Positions 45,844 through 55,076 of a DNA stretch of 64,000 nucleotides are shown here, one piece after another; position 1 is the first letter of the stretch, and every line of letters begins with the position of its first letter. The position numbers and the translations under genes were made by a program. The DNA is taken from NCBI RefSeq assembly GCF_003217235.1, contig NZ_QJTF01000008.1, positions 1 to 64,000 of the forward strand, read 5' to 3'. Below the pieces are notes generated by a model that had not been told where the DNA came from, did not search any database, and was given only the letters and a program-made list of their open reading frames with translations. This DNA is from Paramesorhizobium leguminum. Lineage in GTDB: Bacteria; Pseudomonadota; Alphaproteobacteria; Rhizobiales; Rhizobiaceae.

Positions 45844-46569
45844 ATGGCTGGACTCGACTGGTTGACGAGACGTCCCATCGCTCATCGCGGCCTGCATGAT
45901 CTTAATGGCAAATGCTGGGAAAACACGCTCTCCGCATTCGATGCGGCGGCAAGGGCAGGGTTTTCCATCGAATGCGACGTGCACCTGTCGGCCGATGGCG
46001 TCCCGGTCGTCTTTCATGACGAGGATCTGAACCGGCTGTGCGGCAGGGATGGTCAAATCCATCTCATCAACGCGGCGGAGGCTACGGCCCTCGCCATCGG
46101 CGGCACGGCTGACCGGGTGCCGACCTTGCGCGAGGCGCTTGCGCTCATCGCCGGCCGCGTTCCCATCATCATCGAACTCAAGGGCATTGCCGGGCGCGAC
46201 GACGGGCTGGTGGCGGCTGTCGCGGCTGAACTTGACGCCTACGAGGGCCACGCCGCCATCATGTCGTTCGACCACCATCTCGTGCGGCGCTTTCCCGCCG
46301 ATGCGCCCGGCATTCCCGGCGGCCTGACGGCGGAGGGGGTGAAGACCAGAGATATCGAGGCGCATTTTGCCATGCTGGCGCATGAGCTTGCCTTCATCTC
46401 CTACAATGTCCACCATTTGCCGAACCCCTTCGTCGCCTTCGTGCGGGAAAAGCTGAAAATGCCGGTCATCACCTGGACTGTGAGAAACCAGGCCGATAAA
46501 GCCCAGAGCAATCTCTTCGCCGATCAGATTACCTTCGAAGGATTCAATCCGGATTCGATGCTGGCGTGA
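45844..46569 (+). CDS. Glycerophosphodiester phosphodiesterase family protein
   Basis: 241 residues of the GDPD TIM barrel. Catalytic residues lie in PIAHRGLHDLNGKCWENTLSAF (His-Arg and Glu-Asn), GFSIECDVHLSADGVPVVFHDEDLNR (metal and catalytic His) and IIELKG. No signal peptide, so it is cytoplasmic. It starts 2 bp after ridA and is followed 10 bp later by the GNAT-like gene, so it is in a four-gene operon ridA-gdpD-GNAT-HIT. Confidence 0.92.
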   Translation: MAGLDWLTRRPIAHRGLHDLNGKCWENTLSAFDAAARAGFSIECDVHLSADGVPVVFHDEDLNRLCGRDGQIHLINAAEATALAIGGTADRVPTLREALALIAGRVPIIIELKGIAGRDDGLVAAVAAELDAYEGHAAIMSFDHHLVRRFPADAPGIPGGLTAEGVKTRDIEAHFAMLAHELAFISYNVHHLPNPFVAFVREKLKMPVITWTVRNQADKAQSNLFADQITFEGFNPDSMLA

Positions 46570-46579
46570 TGGGTGAGGC

Positions 46580-47788
46580 ATGAGCGGACAGGAGCAAAGC
46601 GAGCGCGGTTTTGTCTTGGCCGTTTGCGATGGCCTTAAAGCTTTCACGCGCGATGAATGGGAGGGGCTCTCTGGAACATCCAGAGAAGCTAATGATTACA
46701 ACCCATTCATTTCATATGACTTTCTCTCCTCGCTCGAAGAATCGGGATGTGTTGCGCCCGCCAATGGCTGGTTGCCCCGGCACCTGCGACTTCAGGATGA
46801 GGCGGGGCAATTGCTTGGCGCGGTTCCCTGCTATCTGAAGGGCCACAGCCAGGGCGAATATGTCTTCGACCACGGCTGGGCGGATGCCTTCGAGCGCGCC
46901 GGCGGCGATTATTATCCGAAATATCAGGCTGCGGTGCCCTTCACGCCAGCCACGGGACCACGCCTTCTCCACGACAAATCACTACGCTCCCAAGCCGTGC
47001 GGCAGGCGCTGGCCGCCGGGCTTCGCCAGTTGACGGAACAGCAGGGGATATCCTCCGCCCACGTCACCTTCCTGCCCGAAGACGAACTGCCGACCTTGGC
47101 TGAGGCGGGCTTCCTGCACCGCATGGACCAGCAGTTCCATTTCATCAACGATGGCTTCGGCAGTTACGATGAATTCCTCGAAACGCTGGCCTCACGCAAG
47201 CGCAAGGCGTTGCGCAAGGAGCGGCGCGAGGCGCTTGGGAACAGCATCAGCATTGACTGGCTGACGGGCAGCGACCTGACCGAGAATATCTGGGATCAGT
47301 TCTACGCGTTTTATATGGATACCGGCAGCCGCAAATGGGGGCGGCCCTATTTGAACCGCGAGTTCTATTCGCTGATCGGCGAGCGGATGGCGGATGACAT
47401 CCTCCTCGTCATGGCGAAGCGGGATGGCCGCTACATCGCCGGCGCGATTAACTTCATCGGAGCGGACCGGCTTTTCGGGCGGCATTGGGGATGCATTGAG
47501 GATCACCCCTTCCTGCATTTCGAGGTCTGCTATCATCAGGCAATCGACTTCGCGATCTCGAAGGGGCTGAAGGTGGTTGAAGCGGGCGCGCAAGGCGAAC
47601 ACAAGCTGGCACGCGGCTATGTTCCCGTGACGACGCATTCGGCCCATTACATCGCGCATGAAGGTTTCCGCCGGGCGGTAGAAGATTATCTGATACGGGA
47701 ACGCCGCGAAATCGAACAGTTGAACGAGGCGTTGCGAGAGCACACGCCGTTTCGGAAAGATCAAAATGGAGATTCCGGCAATGACTGA
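46580..47788 (+). CDS. GNAT-like N-acyltransferase, COG3146 (DUF482)
   Basis: 402 residues resembling the peptidogalycan biosynthesis/recognition family (COG3146). LEESGCVAPANGWLPRHLRL, PCYLKGHSQGEYVFDHGWADAFERAGGDYYPK, KRKALRKERREAL and HFEVCYHQAIDFAI...GAQGEHKLARGY are the conserved blocks. Acyl transfer to an amine is assumed from fold similarity to FemABX/GNAT; the substrate is unknown. GTGAGG lies upstream. The C-terminus overlaps the HIT gene by 8 bp. Confidence 0.85.
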   Translation: MSGQEQSERGFVLAVCDGLKAFTRDEWEGLSGTSREANDYNPFISYDFLSSLEESGCVAPANGWLPRHLRLQDEAGQLLGAVPCYLKGHSQGEYVFDHGWADAFERAGGDYYPKYQAAVPFTPATGPRLLHDKSLRSQAVRQALAAGLRQLTEQQGISSAHVTFLPEDELPTLAEAGFLHRMDQQFHFINDGFGSYDEFLETLASRKRKALRKERREALGNSISIDWLTGSDLTENIWDQFYAFYMDTGSRKWGRPYLNREFYSLIGERMADDILLVMAKRDGRYIAGAINFIGADRLFGRHWGCIEDHPFLHFEVCYHQAIDFAISKGLKVVEAGAQGEHKLARGYVPVTTHSAHYIAHEGFRRAVEDYLIRERREIEQLNEALREHTPFRKDQNGDSGND

Positions 47789-48203
47789 AGCTTATGACGA
47801 CAACAACATCTTCGCCCGGATCCTGCGTGGAGAAATTCCATCCGCGCGCGTCTACGAGGATGATCACGTCCTCGTCTTCATGGATGTGATGCCGCAGGGC
47901 GAAGGCCACACCCTCGTCCTGCCCAAAGCCCCGTCGCGCAATCTGCTCGACGCCGCGCCGGAGACGCTGGGGCCGCTCATCGCCGCCGTGCAGAAAATCG
48001 CCATCGCGGCGAAAAAGGCCTTCGCCGCCGATGGCGTGACCGTGATCCAGTTCAACGAGCCCGTTGCGGGCCAGTCGGTGTTTCACCTGCATTTCCATGT
48101 AATCCCACGCTTCGAAGGCGTGGCATTGAAGCCGCATAGCGGCAAGATGGAAGAGCCTGATGTGCTTGCACGCAATGCGGAGAAGATCAAGGCGGCGCTT
48201 TGA
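47781..48203 (+). CDS. HIT family nucleotide-binding protein
   Basis: 140 residues, histidine triad fold. The triad HLHFHVIP is near residue 97, and FARILRGEIPSARVYEDDHVLVFMDVMPQGEGHTLVLPK is the N-terminal HINT-like block. It hydrolyses nucleoside phosphoramidates or AMP-linked compounds. ATG 47781 is preferred because GGAG lies 9 nt upstream; ATG 47766 is also possible. It is the last gene of the ridA operon and ends 44 bp from the convergent azlD. Confidence 0.9.
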   Translation: MTEAYDDNNIFARILRGEIPSARVYEDDHVLVFMDVMPQGEGHTLVLPKAPSRNLLDAAPETLGPLIAAVQKIAIAAKKAFAADGVTVIQFNEPVAGQSVFHLHFHVIPRFEGVALKPHSGKMEEPDVLARNAEKIKAAL

Positions 48204-48247
48204 AAGTGATTCCGCATAAATGAACAACTATTTGATATGTATGGCTT

Positions 48248-48595
48248 TTATAAAACCATAAGCCCTATGACCAGCAGCACCTCCGCCACTGCGACACCGA
48301 CAAGAATGCGCTTGCCGGTAGCGAGGTAAACGGTGAAACCGATCGCCGCCGCTGCGACGCGAAGCCAGACCGGAGAGCTTGCCAGCGTTCCGGTCGGGTA
48401 AAGGATCAGCTGGGCGATGACTGCGGCCACCAGCGCCGTGGCGATGCAGCGCACCAGCACCAGCGCTTCCGAATCCTCACGAATTCGACCGCCGACAAAA
48501 ACGCCGAGAAAGCGCCAGACATCGGTCGCGAGCCAACCGCCAATCAATATGAAGAGGAACGGCCACCACCAGTCGGGCAGGCTAGTCCAAGTCAT
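48248..48595 (-). CDS. azlD: AzlD family branched-chain amino acid exporter subunit
   Basis: 115 residues with four hydrophobic segments (WWWPFLFILIGGWLATDVWRFLGV, the AzlD start). AzlD is the small partner of AzlC in export of branched-chain amino acids. It overlaps azlC by 4 bp, so the pair is translationally coupled. The substrate is inferred from the family. Confidence 0.85.
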   Translation of the reverse strand: MTWTSLPDWWWPFLFILIGGWLATDVWRFLGVFVGGRIREDSEALVLVRCIATALVAAVIAQLILYPTGTLASSPVWLRVAAAAIGFTVYLATGKRILVGVAVAEVLLVIGLMVL

Positions 48596-49350
48596 TTCGC
48601 CTCCAAGGGGTCGCGTCGGATACGGTGGAAGATGAATGCGCCGACGCCGCCGACCAGACCCGTCAACAAGAGATCAGACCCCGGCACAAGAGCATGAAAA
48701 ATCGGGAAAAGCACAAGCCCGGCGATCATGGCGATCTGGCCCGCCTTCTCACGCGCCGACCGCCAGAGCGAAGTCAGGAAATACATCGGCGTGAGCATGA
48801 ACAGCGCGGCAAAGACAATCGGCGGAAACGATGCTGAAAGCAGATAGACCGCGACCACGATAAGCGCATTGGCACCGACCAGCACCAAACCGATGCCGGC
48901 GAAATAGCTGGTTCGCAAGTCGCGCGGTATATTACGCAGTTCTTCCATTGCCATCACCCAGGCTGTCACGGCGACGAAATGGGAAAGGAAAAGCAGCGTG
49001 ATGCGCCGGGTGCGCGGGCCCTTCAACTCCGGCAACAGCGCCACGACCATCGGCATCAACCGCACCGAGGACAAGGCGACCGAAGCCGCCACCGCAGGCA
49101 AGGTTGCACCCGACGTCGCCGCGCCGATCAGCATCACTTTGGCCGGGAGCGCCCATATCGTCAAAACCATAAAGACGGTTTGAACCATCGTCATGCCGCT
49201 CTCAATGGCGAGCCCGGCAAAGCCGACGAACGAACTCATGAGCAGAAGAGCCGGCACGCTGACAATGCGCGCCGTGCCACGCAGGAACCAGCGCAGATGC
49301 GTCGCGAAATCGTGGCTGTCAGGCGAGAATTCGAGGGGGCGATCGTGCAT
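48592..49350 (-). CDS. azlC: AzlC family branched-chain amino acid exporter subunit
   Basis: 252 residues with about six to eight membrane segments. FVGFAGLAIESGMTMVQTVFMVLTIWALPAKVML and SVALSSVRLMPMVVALLPELKG are AzlC-like. A short polar N-terminus is kept with ATG 49350; the frame to 49386 is not needed. It works with AzlD. No Lrp-type regulator is adjacent; a long inverted repeat lies 117 bp upstream. Confidence 0.85.
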   Translation of the reverse strand: MHDRPLEFSPDSHDFATHLRWFLRGTARIVSVPALLLMSSFVGFAGLAIESGMTMVQTVFMVLTIWALPAKVMLIGAATSGATLPAVAASVALSSVRLMPMVVALLPELKGPRTRRITLLFLSHFVAVTAWVMAMEELRNIPRDLRTSYFAGIGLVLVGANALIVVAVYLLSASFPPIVFAALFMLTPMYFLTSLWRSAREKAGQIAMIAGLVLFPIFHALVPGSDLLLTGLVGGVGAFIFHRIRRDPLEAK

Positions 49351-49466
49351 GGACCCGCAAGTACCCCACTGTGGCATGATCGGCAAGTATGCTTGGATTG
49401 TGCCTGCTGGTTTCTGCTTGCTCGTTTCGGTGCTAGCGTGATTCCTGTTCTAATGGAATCGCTAGA

Positions 49467-49625
49467 TACCCCCCTCTGCCCTGCCGGGCATCTCCCCCTC
49501 AAGGGGGAGATTGGCTGACATCAGTCGCGGCATTTATTCTGGAGCGTTTGCGATTGGTGGCGAGCGCCATGATGGCGTAATCTCCCCCCTTGAGGGGGAG
49601 ATGCCCGGCAGGGCAGAGGGGGGTA
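49467..49625. repeat. Long inverted repeat between azlC and the LysE gene
   Basis: Arms 49467-49512 and 49579-49625 (about 46 bp, nearly exact inverse) contain CTCTGCCCTGCCGGGCATCTCC and an inner CTCCCCCTCAAGGGGGAG palindrome, around a ~66-bp spacer. A single-strand copy would fold into a very stable hairpin. Confidence 0.8.
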
Positions 49626-49698
49626 CTGCCTCGCCAACGTTTCAATTTAAAAATGGAATATTCTAGCGTACGGTCTTTACAAAGGGACGGAGACAAAT

Positions 49699-50314
49699 AT
49701 GTCTATTGAACTTTATCTGGGCTTCCTTGCCGCCACGGTGGCGCTCGCCCTCATGCCCGGGCCAAACGGTCGCCCTGATCACGGCCAATTCCATCGCCTA
49801 TGGGCGGCGGTTCGGATTGATTACTGTATTGGGCACAACCGCTGCCATGGTTCCACAACTAGCGCTGACGGTTCTGGGCATGACCGGATTGCTCGCATTG
49901 GCGGGTGAGCTGTTCGAATGGGTGCGCTGGATCGGTGTGGCCTATCTTGTCTATCTCGGCATTCAGACGTGGCGGGCGCCGGGCATCGATCTCACGCAGA
50001 TCAAGCCGGAACCGCGTTCGGCGCGCTCGATTTTTTGGCGCGGCTTTCTGGTGTCGTCCTCGAACCCAAAAACCCTGCTTTTCTACGGCGCATTCTTTCC
50101 GCAATTCATCTCTCCAGACGCCGATGTCGTGCCGCAGCTTCTCCTTCTGTCCGCTTCGTTCCTCACCATCGCCCTCACCTTCGATTCGTGCTGGGCGCTC
50201 GCGGCCGACCGCCTGCGCGGCCTTCTGGCGTCGCGCGGCCTAATGCGCAATCGCCTCACCGGCTCGTTCTATTTCGCCGCTGCGGTTGGGCTGGCGAGTG
50301 TAAAGCGGGGGTGA
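49699..50314 (+). pseudogene. LysE/RhtB family exporter, frameshifted
   Basis: The gene starts at ATG 49699 as MSIELYLGFLAATVALALMPGPN, the exact N-terminus of LysE/RhtB amino acid exporters. It then shifts one base (extra G at about 49768) and continues in another frame as VALITANSIAYGRRFG and WVRWIGVAYLVYLGIQTWRAP. Later comes SSSNPKTLLFYGAFFPQF, and the frame ends at 50314. Apart from the frameshift the protein would be complete with six helices. It is either a pseudogene or a sequencing error in a C/G-rich stretch. Its 3' end is duplicated at 51714-51788. Confidence 0.8.
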
Positions 50315-50347
50315 CACGAATGATACCGCTTGGTCCCCCTTCGTTTC

Positions 50348-50965
50348 TCATGCTGCGTCGGCTGCTTTCCGCAAACGGGTATCCCTGAAAACAAGGGTGC
50401 CGATCGTGCGCGCTTCGGTCAACCGTGGCGCCCAGTCGCCATTCTCAGGCGGCAGGAGCAATTCCGATTTGACCACCGGGGCGCCGCAATAATCGAAGAT
50501 GCCCTGCTCGATCTGCGTCCTCATGGCGCCAAAGTAACCACGGCGCGCATAGGTTCGTAAATCAGCGCCGCCGATAGCGACGAGATGCACCTTCAGCCTC
50601 TCCAGCTTCTTGACGATGCCCATTTCGGGCAAGTCGTCATAGGCCCATCCGTTCGAGAACACCCTGTCGATCCAGCCCTTCAGCAGGCCGGGAAACGACC
50701 ACCAGTAGACCGGATAGACCAGGACCAAGGCATCCGCCCGATCCAACCGCGCCTGCTCGGCGGCGACATCGGGCGGAACCGGCGTCCGGCGCAGGAATGC
50801 CGCAACGTCCATCTCGAAAAATCGTGGATCGAACCCCTCGCCCGCGAGATCGGCAATTTCTGCGGTATGCAGGCCTTCGGACGTCACGCCGGCCATGACC
50901 TCCGCCGCTACCGCATGTGTCAAGGATTGCTTCTGGGGATGCGAGACGACGATAAGCGCATGCAT
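50348..50965 (-). CDS. NAD(P)H-dependent flavin oxidoreductase (KefF/MdaB-like)
   Basis: 205 residues of the flavodoxin-like quinone reductase family. ALIVVSHPQKQSLTHAVAA is the FMN-binding start and VLVYPVYWWSFPGLLKGWIDRVFSNGWAY the family signature. Likely two-electron reduction of quinones or xenobiotics. It is divergent from a TetR gene across a short intergenic region with a palindrome, so it is probably that regulator's target. Confidence 0.88.
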   Translation of the reverse strand: MHALIVVSHPQKQSLTHAVAAEVMAGVTSEGLHTAEIADLAGEGFDPRFFEMDVAAFLRRTPVPPDVAAEQARLDRADALVLVYPVYWWSFPGLLKGWIDRVFSNGWAYDDLPEMGIVKKLERLKVHLVAIGGADLRTYARRGYFGAMRTQIEQGIFDYCGAPVVKSELLLPPENGDWAPRLTEARTIGTLVFRDTRLRKAADAA

Positions 50966-51021
50966 GGTCCTGGCTCCTGCTTTTTTGTTGCCCGTCCGGC
51001 GGGATGGCTATATACTGATGG

Positions 51022-51032
51022 TAAGTTACTTA
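51022..51032. promoter_or_regulatory. Candidate TetR operator (TAAGTTACTTA)
   Basis: An 11-bp palindrome centred in the divergent oxidoreductase/tetR promoter region, flanked by TATACTGATGG and TGGTATATAG. Its position between divergent genes is typical of an autoregulatory TetR site. Confidence 0.55.
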
Positions 51033-51086
51033 TGGTATATAGCGATGTCAAGCACCGGCATGAAACAAAATGAGGCGGACCGCACG

Positions 51087-51683
51087 ATGGCTCCGCGACA
51101 GCGGCTCACGCGCGATGAACGATATCGCCAATTGATTTCGATGGCCTGGTCCATCGTGCAGCAGGAAGGCACGGAGGCGCTTACACTCGGGCATCTCGCC
51201 ATCAAGGCGGGGGTGACAAAACCGGTGGTGTATGATCATTTTCAGGACCGCAACGGCCTGTTGGCCGCTCTCTACAAGGAGTTCGATGCCAGGCAGAACG
51301 CGCTGATCGATGCGGCAATTGCCGGCAGCGCCGAAGCCGCTCCGGTGCGAGCGAAAGTCCTCGCCGAGGCCTATGTGGATTGCGTGCTGGCGCAAGGCCG
51401 CGAGATACCGGGCGTGATCGCCGCGCTGTCCGGCTCGCCGGAACTGGAGCGTGTCAAACGCGAAGGCGAGAGCGCGTTCCTGGCAAAGTGCCGCAATGCC
51501 CTGGAACGGGCCTCGCCTTCCGGAAACGTCAGTTTCGCCGGGCTGAGGGCGATGCTGGGCGCAGCCGAGGCGCTTGCATCGGCCGCCGCCGCAGAGGAGA
51601 TGAGCGCCAAGGAGGCCAAGCGCGAACTCCGCGACACGATCCTTGACATGCTGGCGCGGCAAAATAACCGAAGCGGATCATAG
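51087..51683 (+). CDS. TetR/AcrR family transcriptional regulator
   Basis: 198 residues. N-terminal helix-turn-helix: RYRQLISMAWSIVQQEGTEALTLGHLAIKAGVTKPVVYDHFQDRNGLLAALY. The C-terminal ligand-binding helices are not assigned to a known subfamily. ATG 51087 has GAGGCGG upstream; ATG 51060 and 51045 in the same frame are alternatives without a good Shine-Dalgarno. Divergent to the oxidoreductase gene, so it likely represses both and responds to an electrophile or quinone (inference). Confidence 0.88.
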   Translation: MAPRQRLTRDERYRQLISMAWSIVQQEGTEALTLGHLAIKAGVTKPVVYDHFQDRNGLLAALYKEFDARQNALIDAAIAGSAEAAPVRAKVLAEAYVDCVLAQGREIPGVIAALSGSPELERVKREGESAFLAKCRNALERASPSGNVSFAGLRAMLGAAEALASAAAAEEMSAKEAKRELRDTILDMLARQNNRSGS

Positions 51684-51713
51684 CCGGATCCTGAACGCCG
51701 CAATGTCCGTATC

Positions 51714-51788
51714 TTGATGCAAAACCGACTCACCGGCTCGTTCTATTTCGCCGCCGCGGTTGGTCTGGCGAGTGTGAAGCAGGGGTAA
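51714..51788 (+). pseudogene. Duplicated 3' end of the LysE-family gene
   Basis: Codons read LMQNRLTGSFYFAAAVGLASVKQG then TAA, against LMRNRLTGSFYFAAAVGLASVKRG at the end of the gene at 49699-50314. The ~65 bp DNA match (CACCGGCTCGTTCTATTTCGC core) shows a partial duplication that now flanks the oxidoreductase/TetR pair on the far side. Confidence 0.8.
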
Positions 51789-51797
51789 GAGGCAAAG

Positions 51798-51908
51798 GCC
51801 GTCATTCTCGGGCTTGTCCCGAGAATCTACCGTGGCCTAATCTCTCAGGACGGTAATTGCTTATCTTTTTCTTATGGCAGATTCTCGGGACAAGCCCGAG
51901 AATGACGG
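51798..51908 (+). repeat. ~113-bp palindromic element, copy 2
   Basis: 31-bp arms (GCCGTCATTCTCGGGCTTG... and its inverse) with a core containing CGTGGCCTAATCT and TTGCTTATCTTTTTC. It aligns over its full length with the reverse complement of 13737-13850. It lies just before the clpA terminator. Confidence 0.8.
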
Positions 51909-51910
51909 AA

Positions 51911-51943
51911 AGAAAGAAAGCCGCCCCGAAAGGGCGGCTTTCG
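51911..51943 (-). terminator. Terminator of clpA
   Basis: On the minus strand: AAAGCCGCCC, loop, GGGCGGCTTT, then TTTCTTTC. It lies about 20 bp past the clpA stop. Confidence 0.8.
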
Positions 51944-51963
51944 ATGTCTCAAAGCGGGGAGCC

Positions 51964-54414
51964 TTATCCCTTCCTCGGCACCTTGGGTACCGATGATTTG
52001 GCGCGGGGGGCTGGCTTGTCGGCGGCCACCTTTTCCGGTTCCGCCTTTTTGGCGGGCGGTCGCTTCTTCGCCGCCGCCTTCTTTTCCGCCGGGATGTCCT
52101 TCTGTGGCTTCACCGGCACTTCATCCGCAATGGATTCAAGAAGCAGCGTGCTGGCGCCGTCCGACTTTTCGCCAACGGTCACGCGCACCGTGCCGCCTTT
52201 CTTGAGCTTGCCGAACAGCACCTCATCGGCGAGCGGCTTCTTGATGTGCTCCTGAATGACGCGGGCAAGCGGACGCGCGCCCATGCGCTCGTCATAGCCC
52301 TTGTCGGCGAGCCAGGCGATGGCATCGTCGGTAAGCTGGAAAGTCACGCCACGGTCGGCGAGTTGCGCCTCGAGCTGCAGCACGAATTTCTGCACCACCT
52401 GATGAATGACCGGAACCGGCAGCGGCCCGAATGGAATGATCGCATCGAGACGGTTGCGGAATTCCGGCGTGAACAGCCGGTTGATCGCCTCCATGTCGTC
52501 GCCCTCGCGCCGCGAGGAGCCGAAGCCGATGGCCGCCTTCGCCATATCCGTCGCACCCGCATTGGTGGTCATGATCAGGATGACGTTGCGGAAATCGATC
52601 TGCTTGCCGTTGTGATCCGTCAGTTTGCCATGGTCCATAACCTGCAACAGGATGTTGAACAGATCCGGATGCGCCTTTTCGATCTCGTCGAGCAGCAACA
52701 CGCAATGCGGATGCTGGTCGACGCCATCGGTCAGAAGACCGCCCTGGTCGAAGCCGACATAGCCGGGAGGCGCGCCGATCAGCCGCGAAACGGTGTGACG
52801 CTCCATATATTCCGACATGTCGAAGCGCAGCAGTTCCACGCCCAGCGAGCTAGCAAGCTGCTTGGCCACCTCCGTCTTGCCGACACCGGTCGGGCCGGAG
52901 AACAGGTAGCTACCGATGGGCTTGTCCGGTTCGCGCAGGCCCGCGCGGGCGAGCTTGATCGCGGCCGAAAGCGCCTCTATGGCCAGATCCTGACCGTAGA
53001 CGACGCGTTTCAGCTCTGCATCGAGGTTCGACAGCACCTCCTCGTCATCCTTGGAGACGGTTTTCGGCGGGATGCGCGCCATGGTCGCTATCGTCGCCTC
53101 GATCTCCTTGACGCCGATGGTCTTCTTGCGCTTCGCCTCGGGCAGAAGCATCTGGCTCGCGCCCGTCTCGTCGATGACGTCGATGGCCTTGTCCGGCAGC
53201 TTGCGATCGTTGATATAGCGGGCCGAAAGCTCCACCGCCGATTTGATCGCCTCCACGGTGTATTTCACCTTGTGGAAATCCTCGAAATAGGGCTTCAGCC
53301 CCTTCATGATTTCGATCGCGTCGGGGATCGACGGCTCCTGGACGTCGATTTTCTGGAAGCGGCGAACCAGCGCCCTGTCCTTCTCGAAGAACTGGCGGAA
53401 CTCCTTGTAGGTGGTCGAGCCGATGCAGCGAATCGCGCCGGATGACAAGGCAGGCTTCAACAGGTTGGAAGCATCCATCGCCCCGCCCGAAGTCGCGCCC
53501 GCGCCGATAACGGTGTGAATCTCGTCGATGAACAGGACGGCGCCGGGATAGTCTTCCAGCTCCTTGACGATCTGCTTCAACCGCTCCTCGAAATCGCCGC
53601 GATAGCGCGTGCCGGCGAGCAGCGTGCCCATGTCGAGCGCGAAGATAGTCGCGTTCAGAAGGACGTTCGGAACGTCGCCTTCGACAATGCGCTTGGCGAG
53701 GCCTTCCGCGATGGCGGTCTTGCCGACACCGGGATCGCCCACATAGAGCGGGTTGTTCTTGGAGCGACGGCAGAGCACCTGGATGGTGCGGCTGATCTCC
53801 GTATCGCGCCCGATCAGCGGGTCGATGCGCCCTGCCCTCGCCTTGTCATTGAGGTTGACGCAATAGGCGGTGAGCGCGTCCTGCTTCTTTTTAGCGCCTT
53901 CATCCTGCTCCGGGGCCTGGTGCTCCTCGCCATTGGCTTCCGCGCCGCGCGGGTTGTGCGTCTCCGACGCGCCCGGCCGCTTGGAGATGCCGTGCGAGAT
54001 ATAATTGACCGCGTCATAGCGGGTCATCTGCTGTTCCTGCAGGAAGTACGCCGCGTGGCTCTCGCGCTCGGCGAAAATCGCCACCAGCACGTTGGCGCCC
54101 GTCACTTCCTCGCGGTTCGATGACTGGACGTGAATCACCGCGCGCTGGATAACGCGCTGGAACGCCGCCGTCGGCTTCGAATCCTCGTCATAGCCCGTGA
54201 CAAGATTGTCGAGTTCGCGATCGACATATTCGGTGACCGTGCGCCGCAGATGCTCCACATCGACATTGCAGGCGCGCATTACCGCGCCGGCATCCTGATC
54301 ATCGATCAAGGAGAGGAGAAGATGCTCGAGCGTCGCATATTCATGATGCCGCTCGTTGGCGATTGTCAGGGCTTGATGGAGCGCCCTTTCAAGGCTTGGG
54401 GAGAATGATGGCAT
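51964..54414 (-). CDS. clpA: ATP-dependent Clp protease ATP-binding subunit ClpA
   Basis: AAA+ unfoldase that feeds substrates, with ClpS help, into ClpP. 816 residues. The N-domain begins [36 protein letters not shown]; first AAA Walker [14 protein letters not shown] near residue 230; second [13 protein letters not shown] near 515; Walker [13 protein letters not shown] and [13 protein letters not shown] lysine/alanine/proline-rich C-terminal tail of ~60 residues extends beyond E. coli ClpA, as in Rhizobiales. clpS lies 6 bp upstream in the same operon. Confidence 0.97.
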   Translation of the reverse strand: MPSFSPSLERALHQALTIANERHHEYATLEHLLLSLIDDQDAGAVMRACNVDVEHLRRTVTEYVDRELDNLVTGYDEDSKPTAAFQRVIQRAVIHVQSSNREEVTGANVLVAIFAERESHAAYFLQEQQMTRYDAVNYISHGISKRPGASETHNPRGAEANGEEHQAPEQDEGAKKKQDALTAYCVNLNDKARAGRIDPLIGRDTEISRTIQVLCRRSKNNPLYVGDPGVGKTAIAEGLAKRIVEGDVPNVLLNATIFALDMGTLLAGTRYRGDFEERLKQIVKELEDYPGAVLFIDEIHTVIGAGATSGGAMDASNLLKPALSSGAIRCIGSTTYKEFRQFFEKDRALVRRFQKIDVQEPSIPDAIEIMKGLKPYFEDFHKVKYTVEAIKSAVELSARYINDRKLPDKAIDVIDETGASQMLLPEAKRKKTIGVKEIEATIATMARIPPKTVSKDDEEVLSNLDAELKRVVYGQDLAIEALSAAIKLARAGLREPDKPIGSYLFSGPTGVGKTEVAKQLASSLGVELLRFDMSEYMERHTVSRLIGAPPGYVGFDQGGLLTDGVDQHPHCVLLLDEIEKAHPDLFNILLQVMDHGKLTDHNGKQIDFRNVILIMTTNAGATDMAKAAIGFGSSRREGDDMEAINRLFTPEFRNRLDAIIPFGPLPVPVIHQVVQKFVLQLEAQLADRGVTFQLTDDAIAWLADKGYDERMGARPLARVIQEHIKKPLADEVLFGKLKKGGTVRVTVGEKSDGASTLLLESIADEVPVKPQKDIPAEKKAAAKKRPPAKKAEPEKVAADKPAPRAKSSVPKVPRKG

Positions 54415-54420
54415 GAGACC

Positions 54421-54777
54421 TCACTTTTTCTCCATCACGCATTGCAGCGGATGCTCGTGTTGGCGGGCGAAATCCATAACCTGCGTTACCTTGGTCTCCG
54501 CGACCTCATAGGTAAAGACTCCGCATTCGCCGACGCCATGATTGTGAACATGGAGCATGATGCGGGTGGCATCTTCCCTGTTCTTCTGGAAAAAGCGCTC
54601 CAGCACATGGATGACGAATTCCATCGGCGTGTAGTCATCATTGATGAGAAGAACCCGATAGAGGCTCGGCTTCTTCGTTTTCGGCTTCGTACGCGTAATG
54701 ACGGCGGTGCCACGGCCAAGACCGCTGCCACTACCCCCAGTATCGTCGTCCTGCATGACCAATTCGAAACGGATCAT
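54421..54777 (-). CDS. clpS: ATP-dependent Clp protease adaptor ClpS
   Basis: Binds N-degrons and delivers them to ClpA. 118 residues. A flexible N-terminal extension (~35 residues) is followed by the core [47 protein letters not shown] and the C-terminal [12 protein letters not shown], all typical. ATG 54777 is used; ATG 54756 would give a shorter tail. Its 6-bp gap to clpA indicates co-expression. The 299-bp gap 54778-55076 upstream holds no gene I can support. Confidence 0.96.
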   Translation of the reverse strand: MIRFELVMQDDDTGGSGSGLGRGTAVITRTKPKTKKPSLYRVLLINDDYTPMEFVIHVLERFFQKNREDATRIMLHVHNHGVGECGVFTYEVAETKVTQVMDFARQHEHPLQCVMEKK

Positions 54778-55076
54778 CGTCTTAAAACACCCAGTACCCT
54801 GTGGCTCAAGCGCTGCTCCATAATGTAGGGTGCGGCTCAGCGATTTTAAGCCCTCATTTCACGGTTGCAACACCAGTTACGGAATTAAATGTAACACCGG
54901 GCGGAAAAGAATCCGTTGCCGCAAATCACGGCGCCTTAAGCGAATTCTCGCTGATTTTGACAGAAATATTAATCAAAATTAACTCAAAACCACATGAAAA
55001 ATGAACCGGCCGGTAATCATAAACGGATTGGTAACGCTATCGCCGATACGGTGACTGAAATCATGCGGCATTTCTA

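Noticed and set aside
52246-53445. 399-codon plus-strand open frame opposite clpA
   Set aside because: Antisense shadow of a strongly supported clpA; its composition follows the third-codon bias of clpA.
54778-55076. Possible small gene (67 codons) between clpS and the carboxypeptidase
   Set aside because: The open frame at 54801-55004 shows no ribosome-binding site or family; the region likely holds promoters only.
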